A stretch of DNA of 64,000 nt from Bog-473 sp963782415 (GCA_963782415.1 CAWAJT010000008.1:558001-622000), one strand, 5' to 3'; counted from the first letter of the stretch, positions 45,582-55,941 are shown. The notes: generated from the letters alone by a model not told the origin. Numbers and translations are program-made.

Positions 45582-46561
45582 ACGGCCAAGGCCGAGACCT
45601 TCAAGGTCTCGGCCGCCTCTTCGGGGGAGATCACGTTGATGGCGACACCGGTGCCGAGCTCGAAGCCGGCGGTCGTCGTTGCCTTCGGCCATATGTGGGC
45701 GTGCCAGTGATACGGCTCACCCACCCGGTACGGGGCGGAGTGAAAGACGATGTTGTAGGCGACGTCACCGACGACCTCGGCCAACTGGTGCAGGGAACGT
45801 CGGATCGCCTCGCCGACGGCGATGAGGTCCTCGGTCGGGCTCCGGTGCAGATGCGGGTTGTGCTCACGCGGCATGACGAGCATTTCGTAGGGCACCGCGC
45901 TCCAGAAGGGGCAGACGACAACGACCCGATCGTTGGCGTAGATCACCCGTTCGGTCGAGTCTTCCTCGGCGTCGATGGTCGTGCAGAGGAGGCACGAGCC
46001 GACGAAGCGAGCGAAGCGGGCCTGCTCCTCGGCGAGCTCGCGGGGGATGAAGGACATCCCAAGCAGCTGGCCGTGCGGGTGTTCGAGGGAAGCTCCGGCC
46101 TCCCGGCCCGAGTTCACGATGGCCTGGGTGTAGCGGAGGTTGGGCTGGGAGGCGTGCTCCTCCAGGCGATCGCGCAGCGCCGCCATGACCAACTCGACTT
46201 GCTCCTGGCTCAGTTGACCCAGGGTGGCGTCATGTTCCGGGGAGAAGATGAGGATCTCGTGGATCCCCCCGGCGGAAGCCTGGGTGAAGACCGGCCCCCG
46301 GTTGGCGACGACGAACGGCTCGTCACCCTCGAAGGCGGGGTAGAGGTTCGGCACCACGCGGACCAGCCAGCGCCCCGTCGGGCCGTAGGACTCCAGCGCG
46401 GGCGGCGTGTCCTCCTCGTTGCCCGGGCAGAACGGACAGGGGCGGTCGAGGGACTCCGGAACCCAGGGCGTCCGGGTCACGAAAGAGTAGGGCCGCTCCG
46501 AGCGGCCTGGGCTCACGACGACCCATCGACCCGACAACGGATCGAGGCGCAGCTGGTTCAC
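45578..46561 (-). CDS. galT: Galactose-1-phosphate uridylyltransferase
   Basis: The 327-residue enzyme of the Leloir pathway swaps UMP between UDP-glucose and galactose-1-phosphate. It contains the zinc site CPFCPGNE, and SLEHPHGQLLGMSFIP, the catalytic HPH (nucleophile His), with EPYHWHAHIWPK near the end. ATG 46561 faces a 154-base intergenic region shared with the plus-strand membrane gene. Convergent with the maltokinase-like gene and sharing its stop. Confidence 0.9.
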   Translation of the reverse strand: MNQLRLDPLSGRWVVVSPGRSERPYSFVTRTPWVPESLDRPCPFCPGNEEDTPPALESYGPTGRWLVRVVPNLYPAFEGDEPFVVANRGPVFTQASAGGIHEILIFSPEHDATLGQLSQEQVELVMAALRDRLEEHASQPNLRYTQAIVNSGREAGASLEHPHGQLLGMSFIPRELAEEQARFARFVGSCLLCTTIDAEEDSTERVIYANDRVVVVCPFWSAVPYEMLVMPREHNPHLHRSPTEDLIAVGEAIRRSLHQLAEVVGDVAYNIVFHSAPYRVGEPYHWHAHIWPKATTTAGFELGTGVAINVISPEEAAETLKVSALAV

Positions 46562-46715
46562 CGGACCACTCTCTCGGGCGCTCTCCGGGCCGACGACATC
46601 GCAAATAACCTCATCTTCTTGCCTCCACCTCTACGGTACAGGTTCCGCTACCCGCAGAAACGCCATCGTCGCGGAACGTTCACCCGGCTTCCCAGCGAAA
46701 GGAGGGCGTGTCGCC

Positions 46716-47210
46716 ATGCACCACCAGCCGGACGGAGCCGCTTTCGACATCGTGCTGCTGCTCCACGTGGCCTGTGTCGTCGTCGGTCTCGTCACGGCGG
46801 CGACAGCGGCCGCCACAGCCAGCCGGCTGCGGCGCCTCGTCGGTTCGTCGCTGGACCTCCCCGAGCCACTGCGGCGCTACTTCCGCCCCGGGGTCAACTG
46901 GGCCGGCCGTGCCGTGTATGGCGTCCCCGTCTTCGGCTTCGTCCTGCTCGCCATGAGCCAGGGCGCCTATGCGTTGGGCCAAGGATGGGTCCTGGGCGGC
47001 CTGGCGCTCTTTGCCGGGGTCGCTCTGGTCGGCGAGGGGGTGCTGTGGCCGGCGGAGCGACGGCTGCAGGCGGCTCTGGCGGCCGATGCCGCCGAGTCGC
47101 CGGACGCCCCTGACTCCTTGGACGCTGACGCACGGTCGATGTCGCGGGCCGCGGGCGCCGTGCTGGTCCTGCTGATCGCCGGGACGGTGCTGATGGTGGC
47201 GCAACCCTGA
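46716..47210 (+). CDS. Four-helix membrane protein, DUF2269-like, unknown function
   Basis: A 164-residue protein with four hydrophobic helices (starting FDIVLLLHVACVVVGLV; AVYGVPVFGFVLLAMSQG; GWVLGGLALFAGVALVGEG; AAGAVLVLLIAGTVLMVA). It has a strong ribosome site AAAGGAGG at 46698-46705. The TM1 His and the arrangement resemble DUF2269-type proteins; the function is unknown. It is followed by a perfect hairpin. Confidence 0.7.
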   Translation: MHHQPDGAAFDIVLLLHVACVVVGLVTAATAAATASRLRRLVGSSLDLPEPLRRYFRPGVNWAGRAVYGVPVFGFVLLAMSQGAYALGQGWVLGGLALFAGVALVGEGVLWPAERRLQAALAADAAESPDAPDSLDADARSMSRAAGAVLVLLIAGTVLMVAQP

Positions 47211-47218
47211 TGCGCCAT

Positions 47219-47252
47219 ACAGAACGGGGCCCCCGGCGGGGCCCCGTTCTGT
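47219..47252. terminator. Bidirectional hairpin between convergent genes
   Basis: A perfect 15-bp stem (47219-47233 and 47238-47252) with a 4-base loop cggc, very GC-rich. It lies between the stops of the membrane gene (47210) and of the minus-strand Ig-repeat gene (47291). No T-run follows on either strand, so it would act as a GC-rich or Rho-assisted terminator. Confidence 0.65.
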
Positions 47253-47290
47253 GAACTGTCTGCGCGTGCCACTTGTGGCGCCCTGGCGGA

Positions 47291-50200
47291 TCAGCGGCAG
47301 CCGCGGCCACCGCCGACAGGAGGCGGCTCGCTGTAGCCACCTCCGTAGCCACCTCCCCAGTCCCAGCCTCCGGATCCACCGCCGCCACTTCCGCTACCGC
47401 AGTTGGAGATCTTGACGGTGCTCGACGTGCTCGCCGACTGGTCGTGGCTGTTGCCGGCATAGGTCACCGTGACCGAGACGGAACCGAAGACCTGGTTGAC
47501 CGATGCGATGGAGCAGGAGGCCGCGCCGCCCGAGTCCGTCGTGGCGGTGCAGCTCTGAGCCGTCCTCCCGGTACCGAGCGTCATGACGACCGGTTGGCCG
47601 CTCAGCGGTGTGCCGTTGCTGGTCAGCGTGGAGGAGAGCGTGATCGACGAGCCGTTGGCGGCGGTCGTCGCCCCCGTGTAGGTCACGTTCGTGGGCGCCG
47701 GTGTGATCACGAAGTTGTTGTGCCCCGTGCTCGGAAGCAGTTGTGGCGACGTCGTGGTGTTTCCGTCGAAGGTGCCCGTCACCGAGTAGATACCGGCGGT
47801 CTCCGAGGGTGTGACCGAGCACGACGCCTTCCCGTTGTACCCCGTGGTGGCGGTGCAGGACTCATTGCCGTTGAGCGTCAGGGTCACGGTCTGCCCCGAG
47901 ATCCCCCATCCGGTGACTCGGTTGGCCAGCGTCCCTGTGAGTGTGGCCGGCTGGCCGGTGGCGCCGGTCACCGCACTGACCGAGAGCGACGTCGGTGTGT
48001 TCACCGTGACGGACTGCGACGTGCTCGAGCCCGAGTAGTACCCGTTTCCACCGTAGGTCACCGTGACCGGCAGGGGACTGGCGCTCTGGTTGAACCAGCA
48101 GATGTGGCAGCTCACCTGGCCCGCGGAGTTCGTCGTGCCGCTGCACCTCTGGGCCGAGCTGCCCGACCCCACTGTGAAGGTGACGGTCTGGTGGGGCAGT
48201 GGCGAGCCATTGCTCGTCAGTGTCGCCGAGAGCACGGGGGAGTTACCGCTCGTGATGGTCGTGCTCCCGGTGTAAGTCACCGTCGTCGGAGCCATGGTGA
48301 CGACGAAAGTGGTCGAGCCGGTGCTCGGCAACAGGACCGGTACCGTCGTCACGTCTCCCCCGAACGAGCCGCTCAGCTTGTACGTCCCGCCCGGCTCGGT
48401 GGGCGTGACGGTGCAGGTGGCCACACCGGAGGCATCCGTGGTTCCCGTGCAGGACTGGGCCCCGTTCACGTTGAGCGTGACGGTCTCCCCGGCGACGGGC
48501 ATGTTCGTGTAGTCGTTGACCAGCGTCCCGGTGACGGTGGTCGGGGCGCCGTAGGTCCCGGTGGCGGACGTGACCGTCAAGGTGGTCGACACCTGGGCCG
48601 GACCCACTTGGACGGTACTCGTGGCGCTGGCCGGTTGGTAGTTGTTCGTACCGGGATAGGTGGCGCTGACGGGGTTGGGACCGAGCGGCTGGCTGACCGA
48701 CGGGATTGTGCAGCTCACGTCGCCGGTCGCGTCGGTCGTCCCGGCGCACGTCTGGGCGGAGCCGCCAGATCCGAGCGTCAGCGTCACGGGCTGGTCGGCA
48801 AGAGGCGTGCTCTCCGTCGTGAGGATGCCGCTGAGCGTGATCGGCTGGCCGTTCGTGGTCGCGTTGGGCCCTGTGTACGTCAGCGTGGTGACGGCGGGCG
48901 TCACCACGAAGGCTGCCGAGTTGGTGCTGCCCGTCAGCGGGACCGGCTGCGTCGCGTCACCGGTGAACGACCCGTTGACCGTATAGTTGCCGGTCGATTC
49001 TCCGGGGGTCACTGTGCACGAAGCGAGCCCGTTGGAGTCGGTTGTGCCGGTACAGGTCTCCACGTTGTTGACGGTGAACGTCACCGGCTCGTTGGCGATC
49101 GGCAGGTTCAGGTTGGAGTCGGTCAGGGTGCCGGAGACGGTGGTCGTGTCGCCGTAGCTCACCGTCGTCGGGTTGACGGTCAGCGTCGTCGGTTCCGTGA
49201 CCGACAGACTGCTCGTCGTCGTGACGGGGGTGTCATAGCTATCCCCTTCGAAGGTCGACGTGATCGGTTCGGTACCGCTTGGCTGATCGACGGTGGCGAT
49301 GGTGCAACTCACGTCCCCGTTCACGTCAGTGGTACCACTACACGACTGGGCGGTGGTCCCCGAACCGACCGTGAAGGTGACCACCTTGGTGGGCAAGGGC
49401 GTTCCCGTGGTGGGGGTGTCGGTGGTCAACGTGCCCGACAGCGTCGTCGGCTGCCCGTTCACCGCTGAGGTTGAGCCCGTATAGGTCAGGGCGCTGGTGT
49501 CCGGGTTCACGGTGAACGTGTTCGTGGAGCTGTTCGAGCCAATCGGGGTCGACGTGGTCGTGTCGCCGGGGAACGTCGCGGTCAAGGTGTAGCTGCTCGA
49601 CGGCTCGCCCGCCGTGATGTCGCAGGTCGCCGTGCCGGTGGCGTCGGTCGTCGCGGTGCACGACTCCGAACCGTTCAGCGTGAAGGTCACGGGCTCGTTG
49701 ACGATCGGCGTGCCCGTGCTGGGGTTCGTCAGCACGGCAGAGACTGGTGTCGGCGTCGAGAAGTTCCCCGTGACCGGCTGGACCGTCAGTGTCGACGGCA
49801 CGGTGTTCGTCACGGGGGACGGAGCCGCCACCTCGATCTGGTCGTCGACGGAGAGGCCGAAGAGTGTTCCCGAGTGGGTGTCGATCTGCTGGAGCACGTT
49901 CCCCGAGGCGATGTCGACCTTCCAGATGTCGCCGGAGGTCGAGTCTCCTGTCCAGAACGAGTTGCCGTCCGGATCGAGGCTCATGGCGAAGAGCGAACCC
50001 TGGCAGCCCGGGAGTGACGCACAGGTGTAGGTCTGCAGCACGTTGCCGTTCGGGTCGAGGAGGATGTCCGCGTTCGAGTCGGCGACGAGCGTGTCCCCGT
50101 TCGAAAGGATCTGCAGCTGGAACGCCTGCACCGGCAGGCTCGTCGACGCGTCGAACGTCGGGAAGGGCTGCACATTGAGGTTCGGCAGCTGCTGGTTGGT

Positions 50201-50848
50201 GCACATGTTGTAGCGCAGAATGTCCGTCTCTTCGGTCGTGTAGTACACGGTGCACTCGTCGGACGCGAGGGCGATCCAGTCGTCCCCGCTCAGTTCGGTG
50301 GCCAGCGGGCCGATGTTTCGCACGAACTGGCCCGTCTTGGAGAACTCGGCGATGTACGGCGTCGTCTGCTGCCCGACGTAGAGGTTGCCCTGGTTGTCGA
50401 AGGCAAGCGAGAGGGGGTTCTGCAGACCGCTGGCGAAGACGCCGTCCAGCGTGCCATCGGGCGCGTATTCGCTGACAGCCCCGTTCAGGTCGTCCGTCAC
50501 GTAGAGGTTGCCCGACGAATCAAAGGCACTGCCCGCGGTGTAGGGCTCTTGCAACCCGTCGTTGAGTCGAGTGACGAGGGGGTTCCCCGATCCCTGGCTG
50601 TACACGCTGACGGCGGAGTTGCCGACAGATGCGAACACCTGCCCTGACGCGAAGAGGGGCGTGGCGGCGCCGGCCGGCTTCGACGAACCCACAAGGATGC
50701 CGAGGGAGCCGACAATCAGGACGATGGCCAGGGCCAGCGCCATCGGACGCCCATGGGTGCTCTGCCCGTCGCAGCGGATGTCGTCGTGGGTTCCCCTCGC
50801 GGCTTGCGTGTGTCCATCCGCTGACGCTCGAGCAATCGGCAGTCTCAT
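47291..50848 (-). CDS. Large secreted beta-propeller and Ig-repeat protein (copy A)
   Basis: The 1185-residue protein has an N-terminal signal or anchor helix (MALALAIVLIVGSLGILVG, about residues 36-54). A beta-propeller with NHL/SMP-30-like repeats follows (SGNLYVTDDLNGAVSEYAP, QGNLYVGQQTTPYIAEFS), to about residue 365. Then come eight bacterial Ig-like domains of about 90 residues in four alternating pairs, each with one Cys pair in ESC-TATT-D and ATC. The tail is rich in Gly, Trp and Tyr. It is probably a surface or adhesion protein. Its first 1.07 kb is also present in copy B. ATG 50743 (MALALAI) is an alternative start. The gene has no gene close by that explains its function. Confidence 0.75.
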   Translation of the reverse strand: MRLPIARASADGHTQAARGTHDDIRCDGQSTHGRPMALALAIVLIVGSLGILVGSSKPAGAATPLFASGQVFASVGNSAVSVYSQGSGNPLVTRLNDGLQEPYTAGSAFDSSGNLYVTDDLNGAVSEYAPDGTLDGVFASGLQNPLSLAFDNQGNLYVGQQTTPYIAEFSKTGQFVRNIGPLATELSGDDWIALASDECTVYYTTEETDILRYNMCTNQQLPNLNVQPFPTFDASTSLPVQAFQLQILSNGDTLVADSNADILLDPNGNVLQTYTCASLPGCQGSLFAMSLDPDGNSFWTGDSTSGDIWKVDIASGNVLQQIDTHSGTLFGLSVDDQIEVAAPSPVTNTVPSTLTVQPVTGNFSTPTPVSAVLTNPSTGTPIVNEPVTFTLNGSESCTATTDATGTATCDITAGEPSSSYTLTATFPGDTTTSTPIGSNSSTNTFTVNPDTSALTYTGSTSAVNGQPTTLSGTLTTDTPTTGTPLPTKVVTFTVGSGTTAQSCSGTTDVNGDVSCTIATVDQPSGTEPITSTFEGDSYDTPVTTTSSLSVTEPTTLTVNPTTVSYGDTTTVSGTLTDSNLNLPIANEPVTFTVNNVETCTGTTDSNGLASCTVTPGESTGNYTVNGSFTGDATQPVPLTGSTNSAAFVVTPAVTTLTYTGPNATTNGQPITLSGILTTESTPLADQPVTLTLGSGGSAQTCAGTTDATGDVSCTIPSVSQPLGPNPVSATYPGTNNYQPASATSTVQVGPAQVSTTLTVTSATGTYGAPTTVTGTLVNDYTNMPVAGETVTLNVNGAQSCTGTTDASGVATCTVTPTEPGGTYKLSGSFGGDVTTVPVLLPSTGSTTFVVTMAPTTVTYTGSTTITSGNSPVLSATLTSNGSPLPHQTVTFTVGSGSSAQRCSGTTNSAGQVSCHICWFNQSASPLPVTVTYGGNGYYSGSSTSQSVTVNTPTSLSVSAVTGATGQPATLTGTLANRVTGWGISGQTVTLTLNGNESCTATTGYNGKASCSVTPSETAGIYSVTGTFDGNTTTSPQLLPSTGHNNFVITPAPTNVTYTGATTAANGSSITLSSTLTSNGTPLSGQPVVMTLGTGRTAQSCTATTDSGGAASCSIASVNQVFGSVSVTVTYAGNSHDQSASTSSTVKISNCGSGSGGGGSGGWDWGGGYGGGYSEPPPVGGGRGCR

Positions 50849-50892
50849 CTACGCCCCCTCATAGGTGCACCGTTGTCCGGGTGCTGCGATCA
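49824..50892. repeat. Long direct repeat copy 1 (1,069 bp)
   Basis: Sequence here matches 53968-55036 at a constant offset of 4144 bases, from gccgccacctcg to gtgctgcgatca. It covers the start of the Ig-repeat genes: upstream 44 bases, signal segment and beta-propeller. The protein translations are identical over the shared part; every base was not compared. Just beyond both ends the sequences differ. Confidence 0.85.
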
Positions 50893-51014
50893 ATCTCGCC
50901 CGCGCCCTTGGCGTGCCTGCCACGGTTCACTGGACTGTCCGAGCCCGGCTGCCCCGCGTCTACGCGCCGCGTGCGTGGTACTTGAAGCGAATATGAGGCC
51001 TTCAGGGGTTGGGC

Positions 51015-51058
51015 GACAGGGACAAAAGGACTAGTTGGCCGTGGTGCAACGACAATTG
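51015..51058 (-). promoter_or_regulatory. Conserved upstream element of copy A
   Basis: gacagggacaaaaggactag (51015-51034) and cgacaattg (51050-51058) recur with small changes at 55159-55204 upstream of copy B, whereas the sequences around them have diverged. They lie about 170-210 bases before the start. Read on the minus strand, TTGTCG precedes the element and could be a -35. Likely a promoter or regulator site. Confidence 0.5.
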
Positions 51059-51139
51059 ACTCGTCGTTGTGGCCACCGTGGTGCGTCGCAGCGGCCATTG
51101 GCTCAAGTGGTCCGTGACACCGGAAGGTCTAGGAGCGAA

Positions 51140-54100
51140 TCAACAGAGGGTGGCGATGATGTTCCCGTACCCGTCATGCCCGGGGTTCGGTCCGTATCCT
51201 GGCGATACCGAGACGACGACGAGGTGTGTGATGTCGCCCGACTCGGTCGACCCGGATTGCGTGATGGCACTCGACACCACGACCACCATGTTGACCGGGA
51301 TTGTCGACGGCGGTTTCGAGCTGTTGCCGGGATTCGAAGTCCATGTGGCACCGCAGGCGTAGGTCGGCGCGTTGTCGATGTAGCCCTTCATCGACGCCGG
51401 TGCGTTGTTGACCCCACTGAATTGGTTGGTCTTCCAGGTCTGTGAACCCCAGAAGTTGACCGTTTGGCCCATGGTCGGCGCACCGGCGGACACGTCACCG
51501 ATCACAAAGCCCCCGCCGCCGGCCGGCATCGCCGCGGTTGTCCCCGTGCTTGAGGCACTGGCGGCCCGGTAGTACGCATCTCCGCCGAACACGACCGTGA
51601 TCGGTACGGAGCCAGCTGTCTGATTCACCGTGGCAATCGTGCAGCTGGCACTGCCGCCGCTGTCCGTCACCCCGGTGCAGCTCTGGGCCGTGGACCCGGA
51701 TCCGAGGGTCATGAGGACCGCCCGTCCCGCGAGCGGCGTGCCGTTCGTTGTAAGGCTCGTGTTCATGATGAAGGGCATGCCGCTGACGGCAACGGAGTGT
51801 CCCGTATAGGCGATTGATGTTTCCTCGTGGGTCACCACGAAACCGTTGGAGCCGGTGTTCGGCAGGAGCAGCGGTGCCCTCGTGGTGTCTCCGGCGAACG
51901 TTGCCGTGAGTGCGTAGGAGCCAGCCGGTTCGTTGGGCGTGATGGAACATGACGCTGCTCCGTTGGCATCGGTTGTTGCAGTGCACGACTGTGTTGCATT
52001 CAGGGTGAGGACGACGGGTTCTCCGGGGATGCCGACACCGGTGATGGAGTTGGTGAGCACCGCGGAAACCGTGCCCGGGTCGGCAAAGTCACTCGTTGCG
52101 GCGCTCACCGTGAGCGTGGTCGGAGTGTGCACCGAGACAGTCGAGGCCGTGCTGGACGATTGGTAGTAAGTGGTGCCGCCGAAGCTGGTCGCGACACCGA
52201 CTGTGCCTGAGGTCTGGTTCACGTCGGCGATGGTGCAGCGGGCGATCCCGCTGGCGTCCGTCGTGCCCGAGCAGCTCTGGAGCGCGCTACCCGAACCCAA
52301 GCTGAACGTCACCGTTTGTCCGGCGACGTCAGTGCCCGGGGCCGGTTCGCTCGTCGTCAATACCCCCGACAGAGTGGCGGATTGGCCATTGGTGACGGAC
52401 ATGGTGCCGGTGTACGTCAGGCTTGTCGGAGCCTGGGTCACCGTGAAGGTGCTTGCTCCGCTGGTAGGCAGGAGCTGGGGCGCCTGGCTTGAATCCCCGG
52501 AAAAGGTCGCGGTCGTGGCGTAGCTTCCCGTCGGCTCGTTCGGCGAGATGCTGCACGTGGCCACTCCGGAGGCATCCGTCGTCGCCGTGCAGGTCTGCGT
52601 GCCGTTCAGCGTGATCGTCACGGGTTCATTCGGTACCGGCTGATCCGTGTACGTGTTCATGAGCGTGCCCGAAATGGGGCTGGATCCGTTGTGTGGGCCG
52701 CTCGACGGTGCAATTGCTCAGCTGAGTCCCCTCGGGAAGATTTACGGTGGAAGCTGCGCTGGCGACTCGGTAGTAGTTGTCGCCGGCGAAGGTCGCGATC
52801 ACGGGAATGGGACCGGGTGCCTGGCTCACGGATGCAATGGTGCACGCGGCCGCTCCGGTCGGCGTGGTGGTGCTGGCGCAGCTTTGAGCGGAGGACCCGG
52901 TTCCGAGGGTGAAGGTCACGATGCGGCCGGCAATTCCAGTTCCGAGAGTGGGATCATCGGTGGTGAGCGTTCCGGCGAGTGTGGCGGGTTGCCCGTTCTG
53001 TGCCGTCGTGGCGCCGGTGTAGGAGAGTGAGCTTTCCTCCAGCGTGACCACGAAGTCAGCCGAGCTGCTGGTCGCCTTGAGGTGCAACGGGAGCGTTTCG
53101 TCCCCCGAGAACGTGCCGGTCAACGTGTAGGTCGCGGCGGGTTCTCCGGGCGTGATGGAGCACGAAGCCTTGCCGGTGGCGTCGGTCGTCCCGGTGCACG
53201 TCTCGGCGCCGTTCAGCTGGAAGGTCACGGGCTCCCTCGGGAGCGGCGCATTCGTGACCGCATCGGTGAGCAAGCCCGAGACGGTTGTCCCATCTGAGAA
53301 GTCGTTCGTCGCGGGGTTGATCGTGAGCGCGGTCGGCTCGGTGACGGTCATTGCCGTCGTGGTTGTGCTCGAGGCGTCGTACACGTCACCGCCGAAGCTT
53401 GTAATGACCGCTTCATTCGTCTGCGGTTGGTTCACCGCCGCGATGGTGCAGCTCACGTCTCCATTGGCGTCCGTCGTCCCGCTGCAGGATTGGGCCGTCG
53501 TCCCCGACCCAATGGTGAAGGTGACCACCTTCGTCGGTAGCGGCGTCCCGGAGGTCGGATTGTCGCTGGTGAGGGTCCCTGACAGCGTCGTCGGCTGCCC
53601 GTTCACCGCTGAGGTTGAGCCCGTATAGGTCACGCCGCTGGAATCGGGTGTCACCGTGAACGTGCTCGTGGAGCTGTTCGAGCCAATCGGCGCCGACGTC
53701 GTCGTGTCACCCGAGAACGACGCGGTGAGCGTGTACGTGCTCGACGGTTCTCCAGGCGTGATGACACAGGTAGCGGTTCCAGAGGAGTCGGTGTTCGCGG
53801 TGCACGACTCCGAACCGTTCAAGGTGAAGGTGACCGGCTCGTCGGCAATGGGGTTCCCGGTCGATGAGTCCGTCAACACGGCAGAGACTGGTGTCGGGGC
53901 GGAAAAGTTGCCGGAGAACGGTTGAATGGTGAGTGCTGTGGGGGTGGCCGATACGACAGTGGGCGACGCCGCCACCTCGATCTGGTCGTCGACGGAGAGG
54001 CCGAAGAGTGTTCCCGAGTGGGTGTCGATCTGCTGGAGCACGTTCCCCGAGGCGATGTCGACCTTCCAGATGTCGCCGGAGGTCGAGTCTCCTGTCCAGA

Positions 54101-54992
54101 ACGAGTTGCCGTCCGGATCGAGGCTCATGGCGAAGAGCGAACCCTGGCAGCCCGGGAGTGACGCACAGGTGTAGGTCTGCAGCACGTTGCCGTTCGGGTC
54201 GAGGAGGATGTCCGCGTTCGAGTCGGCGACGAGCGTGTCCCCGTTCGAAAGGATCTGCAGCTGGAACGCCTGCACCGGCAGGCTCGTCGACGCGTCGAAC
54301 GTCGGGAAGGGCTGCACATTGAGGTTCGGCAGCTGCTGGTTGGTGCACATGTTGTAGCGCAGAATGTCCGTCTCTTCGGTCGTGTAGTACACGGTGCACT
54401 CGTCGGACGCGAGGGCGATCCAGTCGTCCCCGCTCAGTTCGGTGGCCAGCGGGCCGATGTTTCGCACGAACTGGCCCGTCTTGGAGAACTCGGCGATGTA
54501 CGGCGTCGTCTGCTGCCCGACGTAGAGGTTGCCCTGGTTGTCGAAGGCAAGCGAGAGGGGGTTCTGCAGACCGCTGGCGAAGACGCCGTCCAGCGTGCCA
54601 TCGGGCGCGTATTCGCTGACAGCCCCGTTCAGGTCGTCCGTCACGTAGAGGTTGCCCGACGAATCAAAGGCACTGCCCGCGGTGTAGGGCTCTTGCAACC
54701 CGTCGTTGAGTCGAGTGACGAGGGGGTTCCCCGATCCCTGGCTGTACACGCTGACGGCGGAGTTGCCGACAGATGCGAACACCTGCCCTGACGCGAAGAG
54801 GGGCGTGGCGGCGCCGGCCGGCTTCGACGAACCCACAAGGATGCCGAGGGAGCCGACAATCAGGACGATGGCCAGGGCCAGCGCCATCGGACGCCCATGG
54901 GTGCTCTGCCCGTCGCAGCGGATGTCGTCGTGGGTTCCCCTCGCGGCTTGCGTGTGTCCATCCGCTGACGCTCGAGCAATCGGCAGTCTCAT
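51140..54992 (-). pseudogene. Large secreted beta-propeller and Ig-repeat protein (copy B), frameshifted
   Basis: Paralogue of copy A in tandem, same strand. It begins with an identical signal and propeller part (residues 1-365). Four pairs of Ig domains follow, each more divergent from copy A. Near 52713 one extra A (gcaattg) changes the frame: the first frame ends at 52626, the second runs 52660 to 51140. Without it the join reads LPEGTQLS-IAPSSGPHNGSS-PISGTLMNTYTDQPVP. The restored protein has about 1283 residues. The C-terminal domain (from about TAAMPAGGGGFVIGDVSA) differs from that of copy A. Either a real single-base mutation, a phase-variable shift, or an assembly error. Confidence 0.7.
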
Positions 54993-55036
54993 CTACGCCC
55001 CCTCATAGGTGCACCGTTGTCCGGGTGCTGCGATCA
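53968..55036. repeat. Long direct repeat copy 2 (1,069 bp)
   Basis: The second copy of the 49824-50892 repeat, offset 4144 bases. Same-orientation repeats of this length would permit deletion or unequal exchange of about 4.1 kb, leaving one gene. Confidence 0.85.
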
Positions 55037-55158
55037 CGGCCCAACGACGTCTCGAGGCTGTCGCTGACCCATCGCAAAGGCGCTAGGTCCGACGTTGCTT
55101 CAAGCGCTGCTGCGCCGGTAATCGGCTCTGTCGACTATGCGGTGTCTCGTCAGGCCGA

Positions 55159-55204
55159 GACAGGGGCAAAAGGACTAGGTGCGCCACCGCGAGACCGACA
55201 ATTG
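55159..55204 (-). promoter_or_regulatory. Conserved upstream element of copy B
   Basis: gacaggggcaaaaggactag (55159-55178) and cgacaattg (55196-55204), the counterpart of 51015-51058. One base differs within the first block. The retained blocks among diverged flanks suggest a functional site. Confidence 0.5.
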
Positions 55205-55299
55205 GCATTTCGTTGATTGCCCGGAGGTTCTCTGCCCTGCCCCACAGGTCGTGTACGACGCAACCGGGAAAAGTGGGTGTTTACACCTGCCGGAGGTGT

Positions 55300-55941
55300 C
55301 TACACCGCCGTCGCGGCGCGCACGGCAGCCCGGGCCGCTTCGAGATGTCCGGCGCGGGCCAACTCCGGAAGCGGGCCGTCGAGCAGGCGCGCCCAGTCGA
55401 CCGAGTCGCTCCGGAGTCCCGCTCGTTTCAGCTGCGCCCGTGCGTCACCGAGGAGGTTCGCCAATGCCCCGAGACCGCCCCCGCACTCAGCGCCGATCCG
55501 CGTCCGGAGCCAGGAGGCGAGTGCTGGACTCAGCCCGCTGGTCGAGACAGCTATCGTCAGCGGCCCGTCCCGGTGGACCGCTGGAAGAATAAACGAGCAG
55601 TGCTCGAGATCATCCGCGCTGTTGGTCCACACGCCACCGCGCTCGGCGTCGGCGTACACCGCTCCGTCGACCTCGGGAATCCCGGTGGCGGTGACGACCA
55701 GCCGAAAAGCTGATGCCTCGCCCCCGGTGTACGGACGCCGTAACGCGCTGGTGAGCGAAGGGACGAGTGCCTCCATGGCGTCGCTGAACGACATGGCGAT
55801 CACCGTGACCTCGGCACCGCATTGGAGCAGCGTGCGGGCCTTGTGGGCGGCCACCGGACCCCCTCCGACAACGAGACAGGCGCGGCCGGAGACGTCCAGC
55901 GAGACAGGATAGAAGGGTGGGGGAGCCGAAGGTTCAGTCAT
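55300..55941 (-). CDS. Precorrin-2 dehydrogenase / sirohydrochlorin ferrochelatase-like (CysG N-terminal domain)
   Basis: The 213-residue protein makes siroheme precursors: it oxidises precorrin-2 to sirohydrochlorin and may insert iron. The NAD motif is CLVVGGGPVAAHKARTLL with GAEVTVIAMSF. VVTATGIPEVDGAVYADA and the tail NLLGDARAQLKRAGLRS match the Met8p/CysG N-domain. Siroheme is the cofactor of the nearby sulfite reductase. The start overlaps the cysN stop by eight bases, completing the minus-strand cysD-cysN operon. Confidence 0.85.
   Translation of the reverse strand: MTEPSAPPPFYPVSLDVSGRACLVVGGGPVAAHKARTLLQCGAEVTVIAMSFSDAMEALVPSLTSALRRPYTGGEASAFRLVVTATGIPEVDGAVYADAERGGVWTNSADDLEHCSFILPAVHRDGPLTIAVSTSGLSPALASWLRTRIGAECGGGLGALANLLGDARAQLKRAGLRSDSVDWARLLDGPLPELARAGHLEAARAAVRAATAV

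Noticed and set aside
47273..49468. 731-codon plus-strand frame across the Ig-repeat gene
   Set aside because: Antisense frame of a repeat-rich gene. The opposite strand has clear signal, propeller and Ig domains.
47400..54000. Possible CRISPR or intergenic repeat array
   Set aside because: The periodicity is that of diverged coding Ig repeats of about 270-285 bases; there are no short identical repeats with regular spacers.
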